Source of the DNA: Litoditis marina
Lineage: Eukaryota > Nematoda > Chromadorea > Rhabditida > Rhabditidae
Reading direction: 5' to 3'
NCBI GenBank assembly: GCA_964036275.1
Contig: CAXIWQ010000464.1
Coordinates: 1 to 64,000, forward strand
DNA length: 64,000 bases
Numbering within the stretch: the first letter of the stretch is position 1; every line of letters starts with the position of its first letter. The notes beneath the pieces were generated by a model. The model was not told where the DNA came from and did not search any database. It saw only the letters and a program-made list of their open reading frames with translations. Positions 1 through 13,095 of this stretch are shown in pieces. The position numbers and the translations under genes were made by a program.

Positions 1-2040
1 TTTCTGTAGCTGCAAGGCATAGAGTCAATAACCGCGTTAATTCGTATTTTGTGGCTGTGCGCCAAGAATAGATAGTCGTATTAGGTTTTTGTAGCTGGAA
101 GAAACAGATTTGATAGCCGTATGAACTGTGGCTGTGCGTCACAGAATATAAAGTCGTCTCAGGTTTTTGTATCTGGGAGCAACATACTTGATAGCCGTAT
201 AAACTTTTTTCTGTAGCTGCACGGCAAAGAGTCAATAACCGCGTTAATTTGTCTTTTGTGGCTGTGCGCCACAGAATAGATAGTCGTATTAGGTTTTTGT
301 AGCTGGGAGCAACATACTTGATAGCCGTATAAACTTTTTTCTGTAGCTGCACGGCAAGGAGTCAATAACCGCGTTAATTTGTCTTTTGTGGCTGTGCGCC
401 ACAGAATATGAAGTCGTATTACGTTTTTGTAGCTGGGAGCAACAGACTTGATAGCCGTATAAACTTTTTTCCGTAGCTGCAAGGCAAAGAGGTTAATTTG
501 TCTTTTGTGGCTGTGCACCACAGAATATAAAGTCGTATTAGGTTTTTGTAGCCAGGAGCAACAGACTTGATAGCCGTATAAACTTTTTTTTCTGTAGCTG
601 CAAGGCAAAGAGTCGATAACCGCGTTAATTCGTATTTTGTGGCTGTGCGCCACAGAACAGATTGTCGTATTAGGTTTTTGTAGCTGGGAGCAACGAATTT
701 GATAGCCGTATGATTTTTTCTGTAGCTGCAAGGCATTGAGTCAATAACCGCGTTAATTCGTATTTTGTGGCTGTGCGCCAAGAATAGATAGTCGTATTAG
801 GTTTTTGTAGCTGGAAGAAACAGATTTGATAGCCGTATGAACTGTGGCTGTGCGTCACAGAATATAAAGTCGTCTCAGGTTTTTGTATCTGGGAGCAACA
901 GACTTGATAGCCGTATGAACTTTTTTCTGTGGCTGCAAGGCAAAGAGTCAATAACCGCGTTAATTCGTCTTTTGTGGCTGTTCGCCACAGAATAAATTGT
1001 CGTATTAGGTTTTTGTAGCTGGGAGCAACAGATTTGATAGCCATATGAACTGTTCTCTGTAGCTACAAGGCAAAAAGTCGATAACCGCGTTAATTCGTAT
1101 TTCGTGGCAGTGCGCCACAGAATTGATTGTCGTATTATGTTTTTGTAGCTGGGAGCAACGGATTTGATAGCCGTATGATTTTTTTCTGTAGCTGCAAGGC
1201 ATAGAGTCAATAACCGCGTTAATTCGTATTTTGTGGCTGTGCGCCACAGAATAAAAAGTCGTATTAGGTTTTTGTAGCTGGGAGCAACAGATTTGATAGC
1301 CGTATGAACTGTTCTCTGTAGCTGCAAGCCAACGAGTCGATAACCGCGTTAATTCGTATTTTGTGGCTGTGTGCCACAGAATAGATAGTTGTATTGGGTT
1401 TTTCTAGCTGGGAGCAACATACTTGATAGCCGTATAAACTTTTTTTCTGTAGCTGCAAGGCAAAGAGTCAATAACCGCGTTAATTTGTCTTTTGGGGCTG
1501 TGCGCCACAGAATATAAAGTCGTATTAGGTTTTTGTAGCCATGAGCAACTTGATAGCCGTATGAACTGTTTTTTGTAGCTGCAAGGCAAGGAGTCGATAA
1601 CCGCGTTAATTCGTATTTTGTGGCTGTGCGCCACAGAATAGATTGTCGTATTAGTTTTTTGTAGCTGGGAGCAACATATTTGATAGCCGTATGAACTGTT
1701 CTCTGTAGCTGCAAGGCAAAGAGTCGATAACCGCGTTAATTCGTATTTTGTGGCTGTGCGCCACAGAATAGATTGTCGTATCAGGTTTTTGTAGCTGGGA
1801 ACAACAGACTTGATAGCCGTATTAACTTTTTTCTGTAGCTGCAAAGCAAACAGTCGATAACCGCGTTAACTCGTATTTTGTGGCTGTGCGCCACAGAATA
1901 GATAGTCGTATTAGGTTTTTGTAGCTGGGAGCAACATACTTGATAGCCGTATAAACTTTTTTCTGTAGCTGCAAGGCAAAGAGGTAATAACCGCGTTAAT
2001 TTGTCTTTTGTGGCTGTGCGCCACAGAATATAAAGTCGTA

Positions 2041-4130
2041 TTAGGTTTTTGTAGCCATGAGCAACAGACTTGATAGCCGTATAAACTTTTTTCGGTAGCT
2101 GCAAGGCAAAGAGTCGATAACCGCGTTAATTCGTATTTTGTGGCTGTGTGCCACAGAATAGATAATTGTATTGGGTTTTTCTAGCTGGGAGCAACATACT
2201 TGATAGCCGTATAAACTTTTTTCTGTAGCTGCAAGGCAAAGAGTCAATAACCGCGTTAATTTGTCTTTTGTGGCTGTGCGCCACAGAATATAAAGTCGTA
2301 TTAGGTTTTTGTAGCCATGAGCAACTTGATAGCCGTATGAACTGTTTTCTGTAGCTGCAAGGCAAAGAGTCGATAACCGCGTTAATTCGTATTTTGTGGC
2401 TGTGCGCCACAGAATAGATTGTCGTATTAGGTTTTTGTAGCTGGGAGCAACATATTTGATAGCCGTATGAACTGTTCTCTGTAGCTGCAAGGCAAAGAGT
2501 CGATAACCGCGTTAATTCGTATTTTGTGGCTGTGCGCCACAGAATAGATTGTCGTATCAGGTTTTTGTAGCTGGGAACAACAGACTTGATAGCCGTATAA
2601 ACTTTTTTCTGTAGCTGCAAGGCAAAGAGTCAATAACCGCGTTAATTTGTCTTTTGTGGCTGTGCGCCACAGAATACAAAGTCGTATTAGGTTTTTGTAG
2701 CCATGAGCAACTTGATAGCCGTATGAACTTTTTTCTGTAGCTGCAAGGCAAAGAGGTAATAACCGCGTTAATTTGTCTTTTGTGGCTGTGCGCCACAGAA
2801 TATAAAGTCGTATTAGGTTTTTGTAGCCATGAGCAACAGACTTGATAGCCGTATAAACTTTTTTCGGTAGCTGCAAGGCAAAGAGTCGATAACCGCGTTA
2901 ATTCGTATTTTGTGGCTGTGTGCCACAGAATAGATAATTGTATTGGGTTTTTCTAGCTGGGAGCAACATACTTGATAGCCGTATAAACTTTTTTCTGTAG
3001 CTGCAAGGCAAAGAGTCAATAACCGCGTTAATTTGTCTTTTGTGGCTGTGCGCCACAGAATATAAAGTCGTATTAGGTTTTTGTAGCCATGAGCAACTTG
3101 ATAGCCGTATGAACTGTTTTCTGTAGCTGCAAGGCAAAGAGTCGATAACCGCGTTAATTCGTATTTTGTGGCTGTGCGCCACAGAATAGATTGTCGTATT
3201 AGGTTTTTGTAGCTGGGAGCAACATATTTGATAGCCGTATGAACTGTTCTCTGTAGCTGCAAGGCAAAGAGTCGATAACCGCGTTAATTCGTATTTTGTG
3301 GCTGTGCGCCACAGAATAGATTGTCGTATCAGGTTTTTGTAGCTGGGAACAACAGACTTGATAGCCGTATAAACTTTTTTCTGTAGCTGCAAGGCAAAGA
3401 GTCAATAACCGCGTTAATTTGTCTTTTGTGGCTGTGCGCCACAGAATACAAAGTCGTATTAGGTTTTTGTAGCCATGAGCAACTTGATAGCCGTATGAAC
3501 TGTTTTCTGTAGCTGCAAGGCAAAGAGTCGATAACCGCGTTAATTTGTCTTTTGTGGCTGTGCGCCACAGAATATAAAGTCGTATTAGGTTTTTGTAGCC
3601 ATGAGCAACAGACTTGATAGCCGTATAAACTTTTTTCGGTAGCTGCAAGGCAAAGAGTCGATAACCGCGTTAATTCGTATTTTGTGGCTGTGTGCCACAG
3701 AATAGATAATTGTATTGGGTTTTTCTAGCTGGGAGCAACATACTTGATAGCCGTATAAACTTTTTTCTGTAGCTGCAAGGCAAAGAGTCAATAACCGCGT
3801 TAATTTGTCTTTTGTGGCTGTGCGCCACAGAATATAAAGTCGTATTAGGTTTTTGTAGCCATGAGCAACTTGATAGCCGTATGAACTGTTTTCTGTAGCT
3901 GCAAGGCAAAGAGTCGATAACCGCGTTAATTCGTATTTTGTGGCTGTGCGCCACAGAATAGATTGTCGTATTAGGTTTTTGTAGCTGGGAGCAACATATT
4001 TGATAGCCGTATGAACTGTTCTCTGTAGCTGCAAGGCAAAGAGTCGATAACCGCGTTAATTCGTATTTTGTGGCTGTGCGCCACAGAATAGATTGTCGTA
4101 TCAGGTTTTTGTAGCTGGGAACAACAGACT
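2041..4130. repeat. 772-bp higher-order repeat, about 2.7 copies
   Basis: Copies start at 2041, 2813 and 3585. The period equals six 130-bp monomers less two 4-bp deletions (GAGCAACTTGATAG in place of GAGCAACAGACTTGATAG). Copies are nearly identical apart from scattered single-base changes, for example GGTAATAACC versus GTCGATAACC near 2755 and 3525. Confidence 0.85.
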
Positions 4131-5824
4131 TGATAGCCGTATTAACTTTTTTCTGTAGCTGCAAAGCAAACAGTCGATAACCGCGTTAACTCGTATTTTG
4201 TGGATGTGCGCCACAGAATAGATAGTCGTATTAGGTTTTTGTAGCTGGGAGCAACATACTTGATAGCCGTATAAACTTTTTCCTGTAGCTGCACGGCAAA
4301 GAGTCAATAACCGCGTTAATTTGTCTTTTGTGGCTGTGCGCCACAGAATATAAAGTCGTATTAGGTTTGTGTAGCTGGGAGCAACAGACTTGATAGCCGT
4401 ATAAACTTTTTTCTGTAGCTGCGAGGCAAAGAGGTAATAACCGCGTTAATTTGTCTTTTGTGGCTGTGCGCCACAGAATATAAAGTCGTATTAGGTTTAT
4501 GTAGCCATGAGCAACAGACTTGATAGCCGTATAAACTTTTTTCTGTAGCTGCAAGGCAAAGAGTCGATAACCGCGTTAATTCGTATTTTGTGGCTGTGTG
4601 CCACAGAATAGATAGTTGTATTGGGTTTTTCTAGCTGGGAGCAACATACTTGATAGCCGTATAAATTTTTTTCCTGTAGCTGCAAGGCAGAGAGTCAATA
4701 ACCGCGTTAATCTGTCTTTTGTGGCTGTGCGCCACATAATATAAAGTCGTATTAGGTTTTTGTAGCTGGGAGCAACAGACTTGATAGCCGTATAAGTTTT
4801 TTTCTGTAGCTGCAAGCCAAAGAGTCGATAACAGCGTTAATTCGTATTTTGTGGCTGTGCGCCACAGAATATATAGTCGTATTAGGTTCTTGTAGCTGTG
4901 AGCAACTCACTTGGTAGCCGTATAAGCTTTTTTCTGTAGCTGCAAGCCAAAGAGTCGATAACAGCGTTAATTCGTATTTTGTGGCTGTGCGCACAGAATA
5001 GATTGTCGTATTAGGTTTTTGTAGCTGGGAGCAACAGATTTGATAGCCGTATGAACTGTTTACTGTAAATGCAAGTCAAAGAGTCGATAACCGCGTAAAT
5101 TCGTATTTCGTGGCTGTGCGCCACAGAATAGATAGTCGTATTACTTTCTTGTAGCTGGGAGCAACAGACTTGATAGCCGTATGAACTTTTTTTTTTGTAG
5201 CTGCAAGGCAAAGATTTAATAACCGCGTTAATTCGTCTTTTGTGGCTGTGCGCCACAGAATATTCAGTCGTATTAAGTTCTTGTAGCTGTGAGCAACACA
5301 CTTGAGAGCCGTATAAGCTTTTTTTCTGTAGCTGCAAGCCACAAAGTCAATAACCGCGTCAATTCGTACTTTGTGGTTGTGCAGAATAGATTGTCGTATT
5401 AAGTTTTTGTAGCTGGCAGCAACAGATTTGATAGCCGTATGAACTGTTCTCTGTAACTGCAAGCCAAAGAGTCGATAACCGCGTTAGTTCGTATTTTTTG
5501 GCTGTGCGCCACAGAATAGATTGTCGTATTAGGTTTTTGTAGCTGGGAGCAACAGACCTGATAGCCGTGTAAACTTTTTTTCTGTATCTGCAAGCCAAAG
5601 AGTCGATAGCCGCGTTAATTCGTATTTCGTGGCTGTGCGCCACAGAAGAGATAGTCGTATTGAGTTTTTGTAGCTGGGAGCAACAGATTTGATAACCGTA
5701 TGAACTGTTCTTGGGAGCAAAGACTTGATAGCCGTATATTTTTTTTCTGTAGCTGCAAGGCAAAGAGTCAATAACCGCGTTAATTCGTCTTTTGTGGCTG
5801 TGCGCCACAGAATATATAGTCGTG

Positions 5825-8506
5825 TTAGGTCTTTGTAGCTGGGAGCAACAGACTTGATAGCCGTATGAACTTTTCTCTGTAACTGCAAGCCAACGAGTCG
5901 ATTACCGCGTTTATTCGTATTTTGTGGCTGTGCGCCACAGAATAGATTGTCGTATTAGGTTTTTGTAGCTGGGAGCAACAGATTAGATAGCCGTATGAAC
6001 TGTTCTCTGTAGCTGCAAGGCAAAGAGTCGATAACCGCGTTAATTCGTATTTTGTGGCTGTACGCCACAGAATATATTGTCGTATCAGGTTTTTGTAGCT
6101 GGGAGCAAAAGACTTGATAGCCGTATTAACTTTTTTCTGTAGCTGCAAACAGTCGATAACCGCGTTGATTCGTATTTTGTGGCTGTGCGCCACAGAATAG
6201 ATAGTCGTATTAGGTTTTTGTAGCTGGGAGCAACATACTTGATAGCCGTATAAACTTTTTTCTGTAGCTGCACGGCAAAGAGTCGATAACCGCGTTAATT
6301 CGTATTTTGTGGCTGTGCGCCACAGAATAGATAGTCGTATTAGGTTTTTGTAGCTGGGAGCAACATACTTGATAGCCGTGTAAACTTTTTTCTGTAGCTG
6401 CACGGCAAAGAGTCAATAACCGCGTTAATTTGTCTTTTGTGGCTGTGCGCCACAGAATATAAAGTCGTATTAGGTTTTTGTAGCTGGGAGCAACAGACTT
6501 GATAGCCGTATAAATTTTTTTCTGTAGCTGCAAGGCAAAGAGGTAATAACCGCTTTAATTTGTCTTTTGTGGCTGTGCGCCACAGAATATAAAGTCGTAT
6601 TAGGTTTTAGTAGCCATGAGCAACAGACTTGATAGCCGTATAAACTTTTTTCTGTAGCTGCAAGGCAAAGAGTCGATAACCGCGTTAATTCGTATTTTGT
6701 GGCTGTGTGCCACAGAATAGATAGTTGTATTGGGTTTTTCTAGCTGGGAGCAACATACTTGATAGCCGTATAAACTTTTTTTCTGTAGCTGCAAGGCAAA
6801 GTGTCAATAACCGCGCTAATTTGTCTTTTGTGGCTGTGCGCCACAGAATGTAAAGTCGTATTAGGTTTTTGTAGCCATGAGCAACTTGATAGCCGTATGA
6901 ACTGTTCTCTGTAGCTGCAAGGCAAAGAGTCGGTAATCGCGTTAATTCGTATTTTGTGGCTGTGCGCCACAGAGTAGATTGTCGTATTAGGTTTTTGTAG
7001 CTGGGAGCAACATATTTGATAGCCGTATAAACTGTTCTCTGTAGATGCAAGGCAAAGAGTCGATAACCGCGTTAATTCGTATTTTGTGGCTGTGTGCCAC
7101 AGAATAGATTGTCGTATCAGGTTTTTGTAGCTGGGAGCAACAGACTTGATAGCCGTATGAACTTTTCTCTGTAACTGCAAGCCAACGAGTCGATAACCGC
7201 GTTAATTCGTCTTTTGTGGCTGTGCGCCACAGAATATATAGTTGTGTTAGGTCTTTGTAGCTGGGAGCAACAGACTTGATAGCCGTATGAACTTTTCTCT
7301 GTAACTGCAAGCCAACGAGTCGATTACCGCGTTTATTCGTATTTTGTGGCTGTGCGCCACAGAATAGATTGTCGTATTAGGTTTTTGTAGCTGGGAGCAA
7401 CAGATTAGATAACCGTATGAACTGTTCTCTGTAGCTGCAAGGCAAAGAGTCGATAACCGCGTTAATTCGTATTTTGTGGCTGTACGCCACAGAATATATT
7501 GTCGTATCAGGTTTTTGTAGCTGGGAGCAAAAGACTTGATAGCCGTATTAACTTTTTTCTGTAGCTGCAAACAGTCGATAACCGCGTTGATTCGTATTTT
7601 GTGGCTGTGCGCCACAGAATAGATAGTCGTATTAGGTTTTTGTAGCTGGGAGCAACATACTTGATAGCCGTATAAACTTTTTTCTGTAGCTGCACGGCAA
7701 AGAGTCGATAACCGCGTTAATTCGTATTTTGTGGCTGTGCGCCACAGAATAGATAGTCGTATTAGGTTTTTGTAGCTGGGAGCAACATACTTGATAGCCG
7801 TGTAAACTTTTTTCTGTAGCTGCACGGCAAAGAGTCAATAACCGCGTTAATTTGTCTTTTGTGGCTGTGCGCCACAGAATATAAAGTCGTATTAGGTTTT
7901 TGTAGCTGGGAGCAACAGACTTGATAGCCGTATAAATTTTTTTCTGTAGCTGCAAGGCAAAGAGGTAATAACCGCTTTAATTTGTCTTTTGTGGCTGTGC
8001 GCCACAGAATATAAAGTCGTATTAGGTTTTTGTAGCCATGAGCAACAGACTTGATAGCCGTATAAACTTTTTTCTGTAGCTGCAAGGCAAAGAGTCGATA
8101 ACCGCGTTAATTCGTATTTTGTGGCTGTGTGCCACAGAATAGATAGTTGTATTGGGTTTTTCTAGCTGGGAGCAACATACTTGATAGCCGTATAAACTTT
8201 TTTCTGTAGCTGCAAGGCAAAGTGTCAATAACCGCGCTAATTTGTCTTTTGTGGCTGTGCGCCACAGAATGTAAAGTCGTATTAGGTTTTTGTAGCCATG
8301 AGCAACTTGATAGCCGTATGAACTGTTCTCTGTAGCTGCAAGGCAAAGAGTCGATAATCGCGTTAATTCGTATTTTGTGGCTGTGCGCCACAGAGTAGAT
8401 TGTCGTATTAGGTTTTTGTAGCTGGGAGCAACATATTTGATAGCCGTATAAACTGTTCTCTGTAGATGCAAGGCAAAGAGTCGATAACCGCGTTAATTCG
8501 TATTTT
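5825..8506. repeat. Tandem duplication with ~1422-bp spacing
   Basis: 5825-7085 recurs as 7247-8506 with 1421-1422 bp offset, including shared private variants such as GATTACCGCGTTTATTC and the shortened monomer with GCTGCAAACAGTC. The offset changes by one base where a T-tract near 6780 has one extra T. Confidence 0.8.
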
Positions 8507-9161
8507 GTGGCTGTGCGCCACAGAATATAAAGTCGTATTAGGTTTTTGTAGCTGGGAGCAACAGACTTGATAGCCGTATAAATTTTTTTCTGTAGCTGCA
8601 AGGCAAAGAGGTAATAACCGCTTTAATTTGTCTTTTGTGGCTGTGCGCCACAGAATATAAAGTCGTATTAGGTTTTTGTAGCCATGAGCAACAGACTTGA
8701 TAGCCGTATAAACTTTTTTCTGTAGCTGCAAGGCAAAGAGTCGATAACCGCGTTAATTCGTATTTTGTGGCTGTGTGCCACAGAATAGATAGTTGTATTG
8801 GGTTTTTCTAGCTGGGAGCAACATACTTGATAGCCGTATAAACTTTTTTCTGTAGCTGCAAGGCAAAGTGTCAATAACCGCGCTAATTTGTCTTTTGTGG
8901 CTGTGCGCCACAGAATGTAAAGTCGTATTAGGTTTTTGTAGCCATGAGCAACTTGATAGCCGTATGAACTGTTCTCTGTAGCTGCAAGGCAAAGAGTCGA
9001 TAATCGCGTTAATTCGTATTTTGTGGCTGTGCGCCACAGAGTAGATTGTCGTATTAGGTTTTTGTAGCTGGGAGCAACATATTTGATAGCCGTATAAACT
9101 GTTCTCTGTAGATGCAAGGCAAAGAGTCGATAACCGCGTTAATTCGTATTTTGTGGCTGTG
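7870..9161. repeat. 646-bp tandem duplication
   Basis: 7870-8515 and 8516-9161 are near-identical five-monomer blocks (650 bp less one 4-bp deletion). They share rare variants such as GGTAATAACCGCTTTAA and CCACAGAGTAG. The first copy overlaps the 1422-bp duplication, so it arose later or on top of it. Confidence 0.75.
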
Positions 9162-11490
9162 CGCCACAGAATAGATTGTCGTATCAGGTTTTTGTAGCTG
9201 GGAACAACAGACTTGATAGCCGTATTAACTTTTTTCTGTAGCTGCAAAGCAAACAGTCGATAACCGCGTTAATTCGTATTTTGTGGCTGTGCGCCACAGA
9301 ATAGATAGTCGTATTAGGTTTTTGTAGCTGGGAGCAACATACTTGATAGCCGTATAAACTTTTTTCTGTAGCTACAAGGCAAAGAGTCGATAACCGCGTT
9401 AATTCGTATTTCGTGGCAGTGCGCCACAGAATAGATTGTCGTATTAGGTTTTTGTAGCTGGGAACAACAGACTTGATAGCCGTATTAACTTTTTTCTGTA
9501 GCTGCAAAGCAAACAGTCGATAACCGCGTTAATTCGTATTTTGTGGATGTGCGCCACAGAATAGATAGTCGTATTAGGTTTTTGTAGCTGGGAGCAACAT
9601 ACTTGATAGCCGTATAAACTTTTTTCTGTAGCTGCACGGCAAAGAGTCAATAACCGCGTTAATTTGTCTTTTGTGGCTGTGCGCCACAGAATATAATGTC
9701 GTATTAGGTTTTTGTAGCTGGGAGCAACAGACTTGATAGCCGTATAAACTTTTTTCTGTAGCTGCAAGGCAAAAAGGTAATAACCGCTTTAATTTGTCTT
9801 TTGTGGCTGTGCGCCACAGAATATAAAGTTGTATTAGGTTTTTGTAGCCATGAGCAACAGACTTGATAGCCGTATGAACTGTTCTCTGTAGCTGCAAGGC
9901 AAAGAGTCGATAACCGCGTTAAATCGTATTTTGTGGCTGTGCGCCACAGAATAGATTGTCGTATCAGGTTTTTGTAGCTGGGAACAACAGACTTGATAGC
10001 CGTATAAACTTTTTTCTGTAGCTGTAAGGCAAAGTGTCAATAACCGCGCTAATTTGTCTTTTGTGGCTGTGCGCCACAGAATAGATAGTAGTATTAGGTT
10101 TTTGTAGCTGGGAGCAACATACTTGATAGCCGTATAAACTTTTTTCTGTAGCTGCACGGCAAAGAGTCAATAACCGCGTTAATTTGTCTTTTGTGGCTGT
10201 GCACCACAGAATATAAAGTCGTATTAGGTTTTTGTAGCTGGGAGCAACAGACTTGATAGCCGTATAAATTTTTTTCTGTAGCTGCAAGGCAAAGAGTCAA
10301 TAACCGCGTTAATCTGTCTTTTGTGGCTGTGCGCCACATAATATAAAGTCGTATTAGGTTTTTGTAGCTGGGAGCAACAGACTTGATAACCGTATAAACC
10401 TTTTTCCCGTAGCTGCAAGCCAATGAGTCGATAACCGCGTTAATTCGTATTTCGTGGCTGTGCGCCACAAAATATATAGTCGTATTAGGTTTTCGTAGCT
10501 GGGAGCAACAGACTTGATAGCCGTATAAACTTTTTTCTGTAGCTGCAAGGCAAAGAGTCAATAACCGCGTTAATTTGTCTTTTGTGGCTGTGCGCCACAG
10601 AATATAAAGTCGTATTAGGTTTTTGTAGCTGGGAGCAACAGACTTGATAGCCGTATAAACTTTTTTCTGTAGCTGCAAGGCAAAAAGGTAATAACCGCTT
10701 TAATTTGTCTTTTGTGGCTGTGCGCCACAGAATATAAAGTTGTATTAGGTTTTTGTAGCCATGAGCAACAGACTTGATAGCCGTATGAACTGTTCTCTGT
10801 AGCTGCAAGGCAAAGAGTCGATAACCGCGTTAAATCGTATTTTGTGGCTGTGCGCCACAGAATAGATTGTCGTATCAGGTTTTTGTAGCTGGGAACAACA
10901 GACTTGATAGCCGTATAAACTTTTTTCTGTAGCTGTAAGGCAAAGTGTCAATAACCGCGCTAATTTGTCTTTTGTGGCTGTGCGCCACAGAATAGATAGT
11001 AGTATTAGGTTTTTGTAGCTGGGAGCAACATACTTGATAGCCGTATAAACTTTTTTCTGTAGCTGCACGGCAAAGAGTCAATAACCGCGTTAATTTGTCT
11101 TTTGTGGCTGTGCGCCACAGAATATAAAGTCGTATTAGGTTTTTGTAGCTGGGAGCAACAGACTTGATAGCCGTATAAACTTTTTTCTGTAGCTGCAAGG
11201 CAAAGAGTCAATAACCGCGTTAATTCGTCTTTTGTGGCTGTGCGCCACAAAATAGATAGTCGTGTTAGGTTTTTGTAGCTGGGAGCAACAGACTTGATAG
11301 CCGTATAAACCTTTTTCCCGTAGCTGCAAGCCAATGAGTCGATAACCGCGTTAATTCGTATTTCGTGGCTGTGCGCCACAAAATATATAGTCGTATTAGG
11401 TTTTTGTAGCTGGGAGCAACAGACGTGATAGCCGTATGAACTGTTCTCTGTAAGTGCAAGCCACAGAGTCAATAACCGCGTTAATTCGTA

Positions 11491-11515
11491 TTTTCTGCTT
11501 GTGCACCACAGAAAA
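11491..11515. repeat. Hairpin variant with replaced inverted repeat
   Basis: Here the usual TGTGGC/GCCACA stem is lost, and TTTTCTG (11491-11497) faces CAGAAAA (11509-11515) with an 11-nt loop, a perfect 7-bp inverted repeat. The same variant recurs near 12660, 13965, 15130, 31160, 32335, 45170, 46345 and 46730, so it defines a spread subfamily. Confidence 0.75.
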
Positions 11516-12965
11516 GATTGTCGTATTAGGTTTTTGTAGCTGGGAGCAACAGACTTGATAGCCGTATAAACTTTTTCCTGTAGCTGCAAGGCAAAGAGTC
11601 AATAACCGCGTTAAACTGTCTTTTGTGGCTGTGCGCCACAGGATATACAGTCGTATTAGGTTTTTGTAGTTGTGAGCAACAGACTTGATAGCCGTGTGAT
11701 TTTTTTTTTCTGTAACTGCAAGCCGAAAAGTCGATAACCGCGTTAATTCGTATTTCGTGGCTGTGCGCCAAGAATAGATAGTCGTATTAGGTTCTTGTAG
11801 CTGGGAGCAACAAACTTGATAGCCGTATGAACTTTTTCCTGTAGCTGCAAGGCAAAGAGTCAATAACCGCGTTAATTTGTCTTTTGTGGCTGTGCGCCAC
11901 AGAATATAAAGTCGTATTAGGTTTTTGTAGCTGGGAGCAACAGACTTGATAGCCGTATAAGCTTTTTCTGTAGCTGCAAGCCAAAGAGTCGATAACAGCG
12001 TTAATTCGTATTTTGTGGCTGTGCGCCACAGAATATATAGTCGTATTAGGTTCTTGTAGCTGTGAGCAACACACTTGGTAGCCGTATAAGCTTTTTTCTG
12101 TAGCTGCAAGCCAAAGAGTCGATAACAGCGTTAATTCGTATTTTGTGGCTGTGCGCCACAGAATAGATTGTCGTATTAGGTTTTTGTAGCTGGGAGCAAC
12201 AGATTTGATAGCCGTATGAACTGTTCTCTGTAAATGCAAGCCAAAGAGTCGATAACCGCGTTAATTCGTATTTCGTGGCTGTGCGCCACAAAATATATAG
12301 TCGTATTAGGTTTTTGTAGCTGGGAGCAACAGACTTGATAGCCGTATAAACTGTTTTCTGTAGCTGCAAGGCAAAGAGTCAATAACCGCGTTAATTCGTC
12401 TTTTGTGGCTGTGCGCCACAAAATAGATAGTCGTGTTAGGTCTTTGTAGCTGGGAGCAACAGACTGGATAGCCGTATGAACTTTTCTCTGTAACTGCAAG
12501 CCAAAGAGTCGATAACCGCGTTAATTTGTCTTTTGTGGCTGTGCGCCACAGAATATAAAGTCGTATTAGGTTTTTGTAGCTGGGAGCAACAGACGTGATA
12601 GCCGTATGAACTGTTCTCTGTAAGTGCAAGCCACAGAGTCAATAACCGCGTTAATTCGTATTTTCTGCTTGTGCACCACAGAAAAGATTGTCGTATTAGG
12701 TTTTTGTAGCTGGGAGCAACAGACTTGATAGCCGTATAAACTTTTTCCTGTAGCTGCAAGGCAAAGAGTCAATAACCGCGTTAAACTGTCTTTTGTGGCT
12801 GTGCGCCACAAAATAGATAGTCGTGTTAGGTCTTTGTAGCTGGGAGCAACAAACTTGATAGCCGTATGAACTTTTTCCTGTAGCTGCAAGGCAAAGAGTC
12901 AATAACCGCGTTAATTTGTCTTTTGTGGCTGTGCGCCACAGAATATAAAGTCGTATTAGGTTTTT

Positions 12966-13095
12966 GTAGCTGGGAGCAACAGACTTGATAGCCGTATAAA
13001 CTTTTTTCTGTAGCTGCAAGGCAAAGAGTCAATAACCGCGTTAATTTGTCTTTTGTGGCTGTGCGCCACAGAATATAAAGTCGTATTAGGTTTTT
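12966..13095. repeat. Representative satellite monomer, a trimer of ~43-bp sub-repeats
   Basis: This clean 130-bp unit shows the internal structure. Sub-repeat A is 12966-13009 (44 bp, begins GTAGCTGGGAG), B is 13010-13054 (45 bp, begins GTAGCTGCAAG) and C is 13055-13095 (41 bp, begins GTGGCTGTGCG). Each has a GTRGCTG start, a central GATA or related core (ATA in some C copies), a CCG or TCG about 27 bases in, and a T-rich end. Over 36 aligned bases of typical copies, hand counting gives about 26 matches between A and C and 24 between A and B. The 130-bp monomer therefore looks like an old triplication of one ~43-bp sequence. Confidence 0.85.
13054..13070. repeat. Conserved hairpin in each monomer (representative)
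   Basis: TGTGGC, loop TGTGC, GCCACA: a perfect 6-bp inverted repeat with a 5-nt loop in sub-repeat C, present in the large majority of monomers. The flanks extend it imperfectly (ATTTT on the left, GAAT on the right). In units reading GCCACAAAATA the stem reaches 11 perfect base pairs. Several variants change only the loop (TGTGT, TGTAC, AGTGC). No function is known to me. Confidence 0.8.

Noticed and set aside
12966..13095. Hammerhead ribozyme in the satellite
   Set aside because: I looked on both strands for the CTGATGA and GAAA core boxes in the right arrangement and did not find them.
12966..13095. CENP-B box in the monomer
   Set aside because: No match to the TTCG...A..CGGG pattern. 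Centromere identity cannot be claimed from sequence alone.
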